27,137 nt of DNA from CAHJWO01 sp964245885 (lineage in GTDB: Bacteria > Verrucomicrobiota > Verrucomicrobiia > Chthoniobacterales > SZAS-18). The notes beneath the pieces were generated by a model. The model was not told the origin of the DNA. It was given only the letters and a program-made list of their open reading frames with translations, and ran no database searches. The translations under genes and the position numbers were made by a program. Shown one piece after another: positions 20,713 through 27,137 of this stretch (its first letter is position 1; each line of letters starts with the position of its first letter). The stretch is taken from NCBI GenBank assembly GCA_964245885.1, contig CAXTOX010000048.1:1-27137 (forward strand), given 5' to 3'.

Positions 20713-21642
20713 TCAGGGCCTCCTGGCCGCCGGGGTCGACGTGACGGGCAGTGCCGCGCGCACCGTCGGGGCGGACGGAGCCACCGGGATCGCCGGCAAA
20801 ACCAGTTTTTCCGCGCCGCGCAGGCCGCGCACGATGAAGACGTTCTCCAGCCGCGCGAGGTCCACCGCCGGGGCCACGGCCGCGCGGATGTCCAGTTCGT
20901 GGGGCTGCACGCTCCTGATCAGGCCCAGCAGCAGCCCGCGCGGGAACACCCCGCCGGCCACCCCGTAGCTGAACACCTTCTGGCCCTCGGCGATCTGCGC
21001 GGTCTTGGGCAGGAAATTCAAGCTCATCTCGGGCGAATTGGCGTCCGTGATCCTTTCGCCGGAAACGAGTCCCTTCTCGCGCGCCTCGGCAGGCAGGTCG
21101 CCGGGGCCTTCGACGTAGGCGCTCACCTTGCAGTTTTCATCGGTGATGAGCAGGACGTACGCGGTGTTGGCGGCGACGGTGGTCGTCTTGCCCACGAGCC
21201 CCTGGTCGGTGACCACGGGCATGTCGCTGTCCAGCCCGTCGGCCTCGCCGCGGTCGATCTGCACGATGTTCCACCACGTCGAGGCGCTGCGGCCGATGAT
21301 GTGCGCGGCGAGCAGGTTGAAGTTGGAACGTTCCTTGAACCCGAGCGCGTCGCGCAGCTTGTTGTTCTCGGCCGACGTGTCGTTGAGCAGGAGGTTGGTG
21401 GCGCGGAGCTGGTCGTTGTCGACGTGGAGGCGCTGAACCTCGTCTTCAAGTTCCTTGAGGGTCTTGAGGCCGTCGCCGTAGGCCTTGATCGACGACGTGG
21501 TGGAACTGGTCACGTTCTGGATGGGCCGCAGCAGTTCGAGCACGCGCGCCTGGAGCCGTTGGGCTGCGGGGGTGCGCATGGTCAGCACGAGCACGGCCAG
21601 CACGGCGAAGGTTGCCAGCGCGATGATCGAGGAGCGGGACAT
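20713..21642 (-). CDS. mreC: Rod shape-determining protein MreC
   Basis: 309 residues: one N-terminal membrane helix (about 5-22, SIIALATFAVLAVLVLTM), a coiled coil (about 55-105, LKTLKELEDEVQRLHVDNDQ) and two periplasmic beta-barrel domains. SGERITDANSPEMSLNFLP and VFSYGVAGGVFPRGLLLGLI are typical MreC sequence; the second includes the conserved G-x-G-G-x-F/Y-P turn. The C-terminal about 35 residues are Ala/Pro-rich. MreC scaffolds PBP2 and activates it. It starts 25 bases after mreB. It ends next to repeat element H3, which separates it from mreD. Confidence 0.93.
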   Translation of the reverse strand: MSRSSIIALATFAVLAVLVLTMRTPAAQRLQARVLELLRPIQNVTSSTTSSIKAYGDGLKTLKELEDEVQRLHVDNDQLRATNLLLNDTSAENNKLRDALGFKERSNFNLLAAHIIGRSASTWWNIVQIDRGEADGLDSDMPVVTDQGLVGKTTTVAANTAYVLLITDENCKVSAYVEGPGDLPAEAREKGLVSGERITDANSPEMSLNFLPKTAQIAEGQKVFSYGVAGGVFPRGLLLGLIRSVQPHELDIRAAVAPAVDLARLENVFIVRGLRGAEKLVLPAIPVAPSAPTVRAALPVTSTPAARRP

Positions 21643-21667
21643 CTTTTAAACGCGTTTCGCGTCTGCC

Positions 21668-22714
21668 TCACCGCCACGCCCGGTCCGTCGAGGCGACCTG
21701 GCGCAGGAACTTGATCTCGCTCAGAACCTTGCCCGTGCCTTCGGCCACGGCGCTGAGCGGGTCCTCGGCGACGTGTACCGGCAAGCCCGTCTCCTGCATG
21801 AGAAGCTGGTCCAACCCGCGCAAGAGCGCGCCGCCGCCCGCCAGCACCAGGCCGCGGTCCACCAGGTCGCTGGCGAGTTCCGGCGGGCAGCGCTCCAGCG
21901 TGATGCGCACGCTCTCGACGATCGTGTTGATCGGCTCCGCCAACGCCTCGCGCACTTCCTGGCTCGTGATTGTCAAGGTCTTGGGCAGCCCGGCCACCAG
22001 GTCGCGGCCCTTGATCTCCATGGTGAGTTCCTTCTCCGGGTTCTCCGGCGCGAAGGCCGAGCCGATCTTGATCTTGATCTCCTCGGCCGTGCGCTCGCCG
22101 ATCATGAGGTTGTACGCGCGCTTGACGTAGTTGACGATGGCCTCGTCCAACTCGTCGCCCGCCACGCGTACCGACCGGCTGAACACGATGCCCGAGAGCG
22201 AAATCAGCGCGACCTCCGTCGTGCCGCCGCCGATGTCGATGATCATGTTGCCCGCCGCGTCCTGCACGGGCAGGCCGACGCCGATGGCCGCGGCCATCGG
22301 TTCCTCGATGAGGTGTACTTCCCTGGCGCCGGCATGGGTGGCCGACTCCTTCACGGCGCGTTTCTCGACCTCCGTGATGCCCGAGGGCACCGCGATGACC
22401 ACGCGCGGCCGCACCATCTTGCGGCGGTTGTGCACCTTGGTGATGAAGTGCCTTAACATCGCCTCGGTGATCTCGAAGTCGGCGATGACGCCGTCCTTGA
22501 GCGGCCGGACGGCGACGATGTTGGCCGGGGTGCGCCCGAGCATGCGCTTGGCCTCGTTGCCGACGGCCAGGACCATGTTGGTGCCGGCCTTGACGGCGAC
22601 GACCGAAGGCTCGCGCAGGACGATGCCGTGGTCCTTGACGTACACGAGGGTGTTGGCGGTACCGAGGTCGATACCGATGTCGTTCGAGAAAACGCCCATG
22701 AGAAAGTTGAACAT
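21668..22714 (-). CDS. mreB: Rod shape-determining actin homologue MreB
   Basis: 348 residues, the family length. The actin-fold motifs are intact: phosphate 1 DIGIDLGTANTLVYVKDHGI, VRPLKDGVIADFEITEAMLR, PSGITEVEKRAVKES, LIEEPMAAAIGVGLPV, phosphate 2 IIDIGGGTTEVALISLSG, and adenosine LVLAGGGALLRGLDQL. It forms membrane-bound filaments that guide the elongasome. The N-terminus MFNFLMGVFSNDIGI gives ATG 22714 (ATG 22699 also possible). No Shine-Dalgarno is evident. It is the first gene of mreB-mreC-mreD, with a promoter-like pair about 185 bases upstream and a GC-rich, palindrome-rich leader. Confidence 0.97.
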   Translation of the reverse strand: MFNFLMGVFSNDIGIDLGTANTLVYVKDHGIVLREPSVVAVKAGTNMVLAVGNEAKRMLGRTPANIVAVRPLKDGVIADFEITEAMLRHFITKVHNRRKMVRPRVVIAVPSGITEVEKRAVKESATHAGAREVHLIEEPMAAAIGVGLPVQDAAGNMIIDIGGGTTEVALISLSGIVFSRSVRVAGDELDEAIVNYVKRAYNLMIGERTAEEIKIKIGSAFAPENPEKELTMEIKGRDLVAGLPKTLTITSQEVREALAEPINTIVESVRITLERCPPELASDLVDRGLVLAGGGALLRGLDQLLMQETGLPVHVAEDPLSAVAEGTGKVLSEIKFLRQVASTDRAWR

Positions 22715-23007
22715 TAACGTCGGGAAATTTGGGTTGGAACCGTGGGTGACAGCAACGCGCCGCCGGGATGCGCGCGGCGGACGTTCCACGGGGAGGAGGG
22801 CAGGCGGTGTTGCCGAGCCGGTTTGACAGTCCCCCGGGGTTCGGCAGCCGTCTCCCCCCGGGTTTGTCCGGCGATGCATCGGCGATGCGTCGAGGGAGAC
22901 TAGAAGGCAGGATCGCACCGCGTCAAGCAGTGGATGGATCCTTCCCGGAGCCGGCGGGAATTTTGCAAGGGGCGGCCCGCCCTGCTTTCCTCCCGATTTC
23001 CAGCGCC
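22715..23007. other. Divergent intergenic region: mreB leader, GYF-protein upstream region
   Basis: 293 bases without a gene. It holds a putative mreB promoter at 22899-22926 and a GC-rich stretch with two near-identical CCCCCGGG blocks. It also holds the alternating GATGCATC/GATGCGTC palindromes and the upstream side of the GYF-domain gene. No other coding frame looks real. Confidence 0.5.
22899..22926 (-). promoter_or_regulatory. Putative mreB promoter
   Basis: On the minus strand TTGACG (plus 22921-22926), 16 bases, then TCTAGT (plus 22899-22904). This gives five and four of six consensus matches. It implies a leader of about 180 bases before the mreB ATG. Confidence 0.5.
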
Positions 23008-23958
23008 ATGCAAATCTACATCGCCGAAGGCACGCAACGAACCGGGCCGTTCGACCTGGACGCCATCAAGGCCGGCCTGCGCACGGGCAAATACACCCCC
23101 GCGCAACTCGCCTGGTACGAGGGCGCGCCGGGGTGGGGGCCGATCAGCGAACTGCCGGGCCTGCAAATCTTCCTCTCCCCGCCACCCGCGCCGATCCCAC
23201 TCCCGCCGGGCGAACGCCCCTTGTTCCATGCCGACGCGTTCCCGCCCGACGCGTTCCCGCCGCCCGCCCGCCCGCGCCGTTCGCGGTGGTGGAAGGTCGC
23301 CGGGTTCGCCCTCGGGATCGTCGCCCTGGTGGACGGCATCACCACGTTAACGAAAGGCTTCCACCCGACGTTTTCGCCCGACGCGAGTTCGGCGACGCCC
23401 TCGGGCACGACGCGGCATTTCGTCACGGATCGTTCCAAATACAGCGGGAACGTGGCGGAGCACTACGTCAAATTTTCCTTCGACTACCCCGAGGCGTGGA
23501 CCGTCAAGGAAAACCCGTCGGAAGGCTACATCGAGCTGCGGCACATGACCCGCCTGTCGAACGGGAAGGATGTTCCGGTGGAGTCCATCACCTTCACCTA
23601 CGCGTGCAGCAACGTGGACTACCAGTTATCGAGGGACCTGGATCAGGTGGGTCCCGCTATTTTGGAACAGACCGCCGCCGTGCTGACGAAGCGGGCTCCT
23701 GACTGCACGGTCACCCCCGCCAAGCGCGGGCAATACGGAAAGTACCCGGCAGAGGAACGGCTCGGCACCATTCGCAACAGCAACGATCACTTGGACGACT
23801 ACTTCCGGATGATCGTCGTGCCACAGCAAAACGACAGCACCAACGGCTTGTACATCAACTTGTGGGGCAACACGGCGTCGGGTGCCAAAAGCGCGGAGAC
23901 CCTGGGCGACAGCGGCGGCTTGCGGACGATCCGAGACTCGTTTCGCTTCGAGCCTTGA
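23008..23958 (+). CDS. GYF-domain (GYF_2) single-pass membrane protein
   Basis: 316 residues in three parts. Residues 1-52 are a GYF_2 domain (MQIYIAEGTQRTGPFDLDAI, later LAWYEGAPGWGPISELPGL), a Pro-peptide-binding fold common at the N-terminus of bacterial membrane proteins. A Pro-rich linker (about 56-92, PPPAPIPLPPGERP and PPDAFPPPARP) could be its own ligand. One membrane helix (about 97-113, VAGFALGIVALVDGITTL) follows. The remaining about 200 residues should be outside the membrane; they contain FSFDYPEAWTVKENPSEGYI and LYINLWGN, resembling PsbP/DUF1795-like domains. Function unknown. It is alone on the plus strand, divergent from mreB. The start is supported because the GYF domain begins at once. 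Confidence 0.78.
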   Translation: MQIYIAEGTQRTGPFDLDAIKAGLRTGKYTPAQLAWYEGAPGWGPISELPGLQIFLSPPPAPIPLPPGERPLFHADAFPPDAFPPPARPRRSRWWKVAGFALGIVALVDGITTLTKGFHPTFSPDASSATPSGTTRHFVTDRSKYSGNVAEHYVKFSFDYPEAWTVKENPSEGYIELRHMTRLSNGKDVPVESITFTYACSNVDYQLSRDLDQVGPAILEQTAAVLTKRAPDCTVTPAKRGQYGKYPAEERLGTIRNSNDHLDDYFRMIVVPQQNDSTNGLYINLWGNTASGAKSAETLGDSGGLRTIRDSFRFEP

Positions 23959-23989
23959 GGGAGCGTCCCGCCGCAGGCGTTCCAAACAG

Positions 23990-24026
23990 AGGGTAGGGAT
24001 GGCTCTCCGAGCCGCTCCCTAGCTCC
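23990..24026. repeat. Hairpin related to one arm of elements A/B
   Basis: GGGTAGGGATGGCTC-TCC-GAGCC followed by GCTCCCTAG. The layout and the TCC loop are the same as in the arms of A and B, but GGCTC/GAGCC replaces the TTGCCTC/GAGGCAA stem. It lies just after the GYF-domain gene. No second arm was found within 120 bases. Confidence 0.5.
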
Positions 24027-24097
24027 AGGGGGAAGTCCGACGGGTGAAAAGGGTTGCCTCCGATGCGGGGACGATCTTAGGCTGCTCGCCAGAAACG

Positions 24098-24586
24098 ATG
24101 AACGCATTGACCTTTCCCCGTTCCCCCGCGGTCGGCAAGTGGTTGCAGACGATGCTGCTCGCCGCGCTGGGCTGGGGCGCGGGCTTCTGCCACGCGGCGA
24201 CGGCGCAACAGGCGACCGCGCAGGATTACGAGGGCACCTACGGCGGCGTCTACCGGGCGGGCCAAGGATTGACGCGGGTGATCATCGTGATCGAAGCGAT
24301 CAGCGACTCCGAGGTGGGTGCCCGGTACGTTTTCTACCCGGACAACTCGAACCACAACGTTCCGACCGGCGAGTTCCTGCTCCGGGGCACGGTGGACGGC
24401 AAAACGGGCAAGCTCGTGCTCATCGGCAAGGAGTGGGTCGAGCATCCGACCGGTTACGCGATGGTCGACGTGTCCTGCCTGCTCGCAAACGACCGCAAGA
24501 CCCTGACCGGGCAGGTCTACCTGCACGAGGACAAGAACACCAAGTTCGAGTTCAAGGTCGCGCGCTGGAGCCGGATGCCGCCGTGA
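24098..24586 (+). CDS. Secreted protein of unknown function
   Basis: 162 residues from ATG 24098. The signal peptide has a hydrophobic core (MLLAALGWGAGFCHAA) with cleavage likely near ATAQQ. The mature part is beta-rich: YEGTYGGVYRAGQGLTRVII, RYVFYPDNSNHNVPTGEFLL, KTGKLVLIGKEWVEHPTGY, LTGQVYLHEDKNTKFEFKV. The layout of repeated strand pairs resembles lipocalin-like or quantity-sensing extracellular domains, but no family is recognised. GTG 24044 is an upstream alternative start that would add codons without signal-like character. It is convergent with the aldo/keto reductase, 13 bases away. Confidence 0.7.
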   Translation: MNALTFPRSPAVGKWLQTMLLAALGWGAGFCHAATAQQATAQDYEGTYGGVYRAGQGLTRVIIVIEAISDSEVGARYVFYPDNSNHNVPTGEFLLRGTVDGKTGKLVLIGKEWVEHPTGYAMVDVSCLLANDRKTLTGQVYLHEDKNTKFEFKVARWSRMPP

Positions 24587-24599
24587 AGCCCGGGCGCGC

Positions 24600-25661
24600 T
24601 CAGCCCATCCACTCCGGGTGCTTGGTCGTGCCGTCGAAATACTCGCTGACTTTGTACCGCTCGTACTTGCCCTCGGCGGCGGCGACACGCGTGCGTTCCA
24701 GCAGCGACGCCACCTGTTTTTGATCGAGCGGCTGGTAGGTTCGCACCGCCTCGCACGCCTGGTCGAGATACTCGAATTTGTCCATTCCGGTGATGACCGT
24801 CGAGACCGGCAGGCTCATCGCGTAGTGTAGGCACTCGACGGGCGAGACCGTGTTGCTCTTGAGGACGTAGCCGAAGCCCATCGTCTTCATCGCCAGCACG
24901 CCGACCCCGCGCCGGGTGGCCGCGGGCACGACTTCCCGTGCGAAGGAACGGAAATGCGCGTCCATCACGTTGAGGGGCATCTGCACCGTGTCGAAATGGA
25001 AATGATGCTCGTCCGCCGTGGCGAACATGTGCAGGTGCATCGCCGGGTCCTTGTGGCCGGTGAACCCGACGAAGCGCACCTTGCCCGCCTTCTTGGCGGC
25101 GACGACGGCCTCCATCGACCCGCCGGGCGCGAACACGCGGTCGGCGTCGCTCGTGCGCAGGATCTCATGGTGCTGGAGCAGGTCCAGGTGGTCCGTGCCC
25201 AGGCGCGTGAGGCATTCGTCGATTTGCCGGGCGGCGGTGGCCCGGTCGCGGCCGTCGATCTTGGTCATCAGAAACGCCTTGCCGCGGTAGCCGTCGCGCA
25301 GGGCCTTGCCCATGCGTTCCTCGCTCCGGCCGTTGCCGTAGTCCCAGCAGTTGTCCAGGAAATTGACGCCGCGGTCTAGCGCGCTGCGCACGATGCGGAC
25401 CGCCTCGTCTTCGGAACACATGGAAAGGTGCGCGCCGCCGACGCCGACGAGCGAGACCTTTTCGCCGGTGCGGCCCAGCGGACGGTAGATCATGTCCCCC
25501 TGATGGGTCTGGCCGGGCGCGGGTCCGCCGAGCAGAGGCAGCGGATGGGCTTCCTCCTCCGCGAGGGCGGCGACGGGCGTGTAAAGCCCGCTGGACGCTG
25601 CCAGCGAGGCGGCGACGGAAGCGGAGGAGGCTTGCAGGAAGCGGCGGCGGCTGATGTCCAT
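24600..25661 (-). CDS. Tat-exported aldo/keto reductase
   Basis: 353 residues. The N-terminus MDISRRRFLQASSASVAASL carries a twin-arginine signal (SRRRFLQ) and an Ala/Ser hydrophobic core, so the protein is exported folded. The aldo/keto reductase barrel follows (YRPLGRTGEKVSLVGVGGA). The catalytic tetrad is visible: Asp103, Tyr108 (FLDNCWDYGNG), Lys134 (LMTKID) and His164 (LDLLQHHE). It ends YFDGTTKHPEWMG. Reductases with a Tat signal are common in Verrucomicrobiota and Planctomycetes. Cofactor and substrate cannot be told. The start at 25661 is fixed by the Tat motif. The nonamer repeat array lies about 120 bases upstream. Confidence 0.88.
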   Translation of the reverse strand: MDISRRRFLQASSASVAASLAASSGLYTPVAALAEEEAHPLPLLGGPAPGQTHQGDMIYRPLGRTGEKVSLVGVGGAHLSMCSEDEAVRIVRSALDRGVNFLDNCWDYGNGRSEERMGKALRDGYRGKAFLMTKIDGRDRATAARQIDECLTRLGTDHLDLLQHHEILRTSDADRVFAPGGSMEAVVAAKKAGKVRFVGFTGHKDPAMHLHMFATADEHHFHFDTVQMPLNVMDAHFRSFAREVVPAATRRGVGVLAMKTMGFGYVLKSNTVSPVECLHYAMSLPVSTVITGMDKFEYLDQACEAVRTYQPLDQKQVASLLERTRVAAAEGKYERYKVSEYFDGTTKHPEWMG

Positions 25662-25989
25662 GCCAGCAACTTCCAACCGAAAAAGAAAAGAGGAAAGAGG
25701 AAGTTTCCAGCCGTCAGCGGTACACCCGTTCTCAGATGACTGAGGGACATCTGGCCGGTGGCGGACGTTCGCCGGCCTCGTGGGACAGATAGGACGGATG
25801 GGACAGATGGGACGAAGAGGACCCATCTGTCCTAGGACCCATCTGTCCTATTTGTCCCATGGATCCTATTCGGGGCACGTTCGAGGCCAGTGGAGGGTGG
25901 AACGATCCCCATGCCCGCTCCTCACGCTTGGTTTACGGGGGAACGGCCCGTATTTCCCGAAGTTCTTTGTCGGGACGTGGCGTGAACCG
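25662..25989. other. Gene-free interval between the aldo/keto reductase and a secreted protein
   Basis: 328 bases with no convincing gene on either strand. It holds the GGGACAGAT array (25782-25860). The rest shows no clear promoter, terminator or further repeat. Confidence 0.5.
25782..25860. repeat. Nonamer inverted-array element (GGGACAGAT)
   Basis: The left arm has tandem 9-bp units GGGACAGAT, AGGACGGAT, GGGACAGAT, GGGACGAAG (25782-25817). The right arm is the reverse complement, CCCATCTGTCC, TAGGACCCATCTGTCC, TATTTGTCCCAT (25822-25860). The unit differs from the GGCAGAA elements, but the architecture (short tandem units in two inverted arms) is the same. It lies upstream of the aldo/keto reductase gene. 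Confidence 0.82.
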
Positions 25990-26457
25990 CTACTTCGCCA
26001 AGTGGTACGTGGTCTTGAAAACGAGCTTTCCTTTCTTGCTGTCGATGCGAACCCGGATGGCCCCGTTATCCTTGCTGTCTTTTGCCGGGGTCGCCGTGCC
26101 CTGCACCGCGCTTTTGCTGCCGCCGGTGCTGACCGCCTGCCCGGAAAAATCGACCGGCTGGCCGCCGGCCAGTTTGCGCAGCGTTTCGTTGCTGACCGAA
26201 ATCGTCAGATTGCCTTCTTCGCTCGCGAGGGAGATGGGCGACACTTCGACCTTGTAGTGCGCTTGCAAGCCCTCCGCGCCCTTGCCTTCGCCGTGGACGA
26301 GCGGATCGACGCTCAGCTTCGCCTTGCCGAGCGGCACGCCGGTCGTCGCCGGGTCGATGCGCAGTTCGCGCACCGCCGCGTCCTCGCCCCGAACTTCCAC
26401 GCGGCAGACGACGGTGAGGGCGGCGAGCAGGAGGAAAAAGAGGCGGGGAAATTTCAT
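25990..26457 (-). CDS. Secreted protein of unknown function
   Basis: 155 residues with a signal peptide (MKFPRLFFLLLAALTVVCRV, then EVRGED). The mature part reads AVRELRIDPATTGVPLGKAK, LSVDPLVHGEGKGAEGLQAH, YKVEVSPISLASEEGNLTIS and ends LVFKTTYHLAK. It is rich in short beta-like strands and ends in a Lys-rich strand. I do not recognise a family with confidence; some features recall small beta-sandwich proteins. ATG 26457 gives the signal peptide, so it is preferred over upstream codons. The 5' leader contains a GC-rich palindrome and a hairpin with a symmetric internal loop. Confidence 0.68.
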   Translation of the reverse strand: MKFPRLFFLLLAALTVVCRVEVRGEDAAVRELRIDPATTGVPLGKAKLSVDPLVHGEGKGAEGLQAHYKVEVSPISLASEEGNLTISVSNETLRKLAGGQPVDFSGQAVSTGGSKSAVQGTATPAKDSKDNGAIRVRIDSKKGKLVFKTTYHLAK

Positions 26458-26478
26458 GGCGGTTGCTGTTAACCTTTC

Positions 26479-26525
26479 GCGTCCGGACGCCCCGCCGGCC
26501 GGGATAGCCAAAAGGCGTAACCGGC
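26479..26525. other. Palindrome and internal-loop hairpin in a divergent leader
   Basis: GCGTCCGGACGC (26479-26490) is a perfect 12-bp palindrome. Next, GCCGG (26498-26502), GATA, GCC, AAAA loop, GGC, GTAA, CCGGC (26521-26525) form a hairpin with a symmetric 4x4 internal loop rich in G.A pairs. It lies between two divergent genes and could be an operator or a structured leader RNA. Confidence 0.45.
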
Positions 26526-26650
26526 AAAAAAGCGTGGAATCCACTTGGGGCCGGCGGTGTCTCAGTCTACATTGCGACCGAGGATAGCAGCGGCTCGGGT
26601 ACACATGAATAGACACCCGCGCGCCGTGCGTCCAACGGGCGAATGGAGCA

Positions 26651-27137
26651 ATGGACGTGAAGGAAATCGAAACGCCGCCCACGAATCCCGCCTTGGTCTC
26701 CATGCCTGCGGCGACCGCCGGATCGTCTGCCGCGCCGGTGCTCCCCGTCGAGGTCAAAGACGGCGAGTTCGTCGGCGAATCGTTCGGCGAAGGCTCACGG
26801 CACGAGCCCGAGAGTCTTTTCGAGCGGTTTAGCTGGCTGTACGCGTTTTTTCGCGAACGGCTTTTCCGTGACGACACCGCAGGCATCTCCGCGGCGCTCT
26901 GGCCGCAGGGCGCGCCGCCGGCGGGCAGCCGGTTGCTGGAACTGGGGTGCGGGCCGGGATTTTATTGTTGTCAGTTGGGCGAACGCTTCCGCGACCTGCG
27001 CGTGCTGGGGATCGACCGTTCGCGCCAGCAGTTGCGGCGCGCCCACCGCAACGCACGCAAGCGCCGGCTGGACAACGTGACCTTCGAGCGTTCGGACGCA
27101 CTGCACCTCGCGCTGGAGAACGGGTCGGTGGACTCCC
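26651..27137 (+). CDS. Class I SAM-dependent methyltransferase (partial, runs off the window end)
   Basis: 162 codons are visible from ATG 26651. The first about 55 residues are a Pro/Ala-rich head without signal features. Then comes FERFSWLYAFFRERLFRDD, followed by the Rossmann methyltransferase core: motif I LLELGCGPGFY (glycine-rich SAM loop), the acidic end of strand 2 in VLGIDRSRQQL, and ALENGSVDS (post-II region). The N-terminal helix (LFERFSWLYAFFRERLF) resembles UbiE/COQ5- and phospholipid-type methyltransferases. The substrate cannot be told. GGAG lies only two bases before this ATG, so a later start is possible. The C-terminus is outside the window. Confidence 0.8.
   Translation, partial: MDVKEIETPPTNPALVSMPAATAGSSAAPVLPVEVKDGEFVGESFGEGSRHEPESLFERFSWLYAFFRERLFRDDTAGISAALWPQGAPPAGSRLLELGCGPGFYCCQLGERFRDLRVLGIDRSRQQLRRAHRNARKRRLDNVTFERSDALHLALENGSVDS

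Noticed and set aside
26498..26525. A c-di-GMP-I riboswitch
   Set aside because: GATAGCC and TAACC strings recall parts of the consensus, but the core GGGACGCAAAGCC and the tetraloop-receptor layout are missing.

Overview
The window is high-GC DNA from a Gram-negative bacterium, most likely a member of the Verrucomicrobiota. Four things point there. There is an outer-membrane toolkit (LpxA, an LptD-like protein). A PEP-CTERM protein carries autotransporter-type beta-strand repeats. A rod-shape cluster mreB-mreC-mreD-mrdA is followed by rng. There is also a DUF4159-like protein and a TIGR02574/ParE-type toxin-antitoxin relic. No rRNA, tRNA, CRISPR array or transposase gene was recognised. The phylum is inferred from gene content only.

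Layout. Positions 1-814 (minus) hold a truncated DUF4159-like membrane-anchored protein carrying a palindromic repeat. A polyprenyl diphosphate synthase runs divergently from it (966-2000). Next come a doubly broken toxin-antitoxin pair (2073-2583), a small lipoprotein, radC, lpxA, a small acidic protein, galE and an LptD-like outer-membrane protein (to 8589). From 8594 to 12109 the genes lie on the minus strand: glycosyltransferase, rplU, rpmA, an HD-like protein and trmL. A DUF4864-type secreted protein (plus) and a Uma2-family protein (minus) converge near 12.7 kb. The PEP-CTERM protein, rng, mrdA, mreD, mreC and mreB follow on the minus strand (13.4-22.7 kb). A single plus-strand pseudo-receiver gene interrupts that run between mrdA and mreD. 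The last 4 kb hold a GYF-domain membrane protein, a secreted protein, a Tat-exported aldo/keto reductase, another secreted protein and the start of a SAM methyltransferase.

How the genes work together. Much of the window concerns the cell envelope: lipid A initiation (lpxA), LPS export (LptD-like), polyprenyl carrier lipid, UDP-galactose supply (galE), elongation peptidoglycan synthesis (mreBCD, mrdA), a GT-C glycosyltransferase and several exported proteins. rplU-rpmA and rng add translation and RNA metabolism.

The most unusual layer is non-coding. At least four families of short inverted-repeat elements are scattered through the window. They are heptamer GGCAGAA arrays (three copies), a 110-113 bp hairpin-armed element (two copies plus a diverged relative), a GGGACAGAT nonamer array, and a CCCTCTCCC palindrome. 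Several touch stop codons or sit inside reading frames. One copy appears to supply the ribosome-binding region and signal-peptide core of the LptD-like gene, and another adds an in-frame segment to a membrane glycosyltransferase.
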